From Lysobacter sp. A03 (lineage in GTDB: Bacteria; Pseudomonadota; Gammaproteobacteria; Xanthomonadales; Xanthomonadaceae), in the NCBI RefSeq assembly GCF_000855665.1, contig NZ_JXSS01000076.1, forward strand, positions 1 to 51,323: 51,323 bases of DNA. Direction: 5' to 3'. A program made the translations under genes and the position numbers. The notes under the pieces are model-generated. The model made no database searches. It was given only the letters and a program-made list of their open reading frames with translations, and had not been told where the DNA came from. Position 1 is the stretch's first letter. Every line of letters starts with the position of its first letter. This document shows, piece after piece, positions 50,973 to 51,323 of the stretch.

Positions 50973-51063
50973 GTGGTCGGGCTGATGCCCAGGTGCCAAC
51001 TCGATGGCGACCGAACTCGACACCGGCATGTCCCAAGTGGATGCGAGAGATTCGGGAATCTAA
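50973..51063 (+). pseudogene. Remnant of a second effector C-terminus
   Basis: This stretch repeats part of the effector gene. Bases 50992-51034 match 49298-49340 at 41 of 43 positions, and 50973-50986 match 49271-49284 at 13 of 14. The DNA between these blocks is 8 bases shorter than in the intact gene, so the frame is lost. It can still be read as ANSMATELDTGMSQV, then stops at 51061-51063. Compared with the effector's ANSMATELDTSMSHK it diverges right after the match. It sits beyond the immunity gene and before the IS end. Confidence 0.8.
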
Positions 51064-51143
51064 TCGCTACGACCGCGATACGTATGTGATTCGTCGATCC
51101 ATAGAAGTCCTGCGCACTAGCTTGCAACATGCTCGACTGGGTT

Positions 51144-51323
51144 CTACCCCGTTTTCGCGGACTGTTGAGTTAAGGCCATAAAGGCTTGGTCCCGAACATG
51201 GATTCTGCGTTGCATTCGGGGATTGTGGAAGCGTTCGATGTAGTCAAAGATGTCGGATCGTGCGTCGTTGCGGGTCAAGTAGCGTTTTCGGTGGATGCGT
51301 TCGCGCTTGATCATCCCAAAGAA
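51144..51323 (-). mobile_element. IS3-family transposase OrfB, C-terminal part (cut by window edge)
   Basis: The last 59 codons of an integrase-core (rve) transposase on the minus strand, entering from the right edge. It reads FFGMIKRERIHRKRYLTRND, then ARSDIFDYIERFHNPRMQRR, then ends ALTQQSAKTG and a TAG at 51144-51146. F-F-x-x-x-K-x-E-x-x-x-x-x-x-Y-x-T-R and D-I-x-x-Y-I-E-x-F-x-N are the C-terminal marks of IS3-group OrfB. The catalytic DDE residues lie outside the window except the K/E of the FFG block. The element's end should lie within about 30 bases past the stop, near 51115-51140, but its inverted repeat cannot be confirmed without the other end. Confidence 0.85.

Noticed and set aside
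1-51323. CRISPR arrays, tRNA and rRNA genes
   Set aside because: No regular spaced direct repeats, and no cloverleaf or rRNA-like segments were noticed by eye; a covariance-model scan was not possible.

Overview
The window is GC-rich, densely coded chromosomal DNA. It most likely comes from a Lysobacter/Luteimonas-type gammaproteobacterium (family Xanthomonadaceae/Lysobacteraceae). That guess rests on the very high GC, the small proteins resembling DUF3247 and DUF3297 that are typical of xanthomonads, and the gene neighbourhoods; no rRNA or tRNA gene is present to confirm it.

Layout. 1-3.1 kb: a ybbP-ybbA ABC module divergent from tesA, then an ECF sigma factor with a membrane partner. 3.1-8.5 kb: an M23 peptidase, the two-gene NHEJ system (ku, ligD), a small Sm-like protein and a cold-shock protein. 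8.8-18.9 kb: mostly transport (a sugar-porter-like MFS protein with an N-terminal extension, a ZIP metal transporter, a Na+/solute symporter with a 43-residue companion, and two divergent MFS exporters), plus a fasciclin lipoprotein, a GT2 glycosyltransferase and a DUF6630-like protein. 18.9-25.6 kb: a tightly coupled cyanophycin operon, iadA-cphB-cphA plus a stand-alone Mur-type ligase. 25.8-31.8 kb: lipoproteins, a short-chain dehydrogenase, a coniferyl-aldehyde-dehydrogenase-like enzyme and a LytS/LytTR two-component pair. 31.8-43.2 kb: a long minus-strand stress block. It runs photolyase, ECF sigma, ChrR anti-sigma, fatty acid desaturase, FAD oxidoreductase, DUF1365, CFA-like methyltransferase, DUF1295, second CFA-like methyltransferase and lipocalin, then msrB-msrA and hsp20. 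43.4-51.3 kb: a lower-GC type VI secretion cargo module (VgrG, DUF4123 adaptor, VasX/BTH_I2691-like pore-forming effector, putative membrane immunity protein), followed by a broken repeat of the effector gene and an IS3-type transposase cut by the window edge.

How the genes work together. CphA polymerises Asp and Arg, CphB cuts the polymer to beta-Asp-Arg, and IadA splits the dipeptide; the extra Mur ligase is unexplained and is the best candidate here for new polymer chemistry. In the stress block the zinc ligands of ChrR match, in spacing, those of the Rhodobacter singlet-oxygen sensor, so photolyase, membrane-lipid remodelling and methionine-sulfoxide repair probably form one light/singlet-oxygen response. 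In the T6SS cassette, vgrG carries a one-base frameshift, and a partial copy of effector DNA lies beyond the immunity gene next to an IS end. This looks like an effector cassette that has been exchanged and is partly decaying.

Limits: all functions are read from recognised motifs and gene order; no database search was run. Start codons were chosen by Shine-Dalgarno match and family length, and the uncertain ones are flagged.
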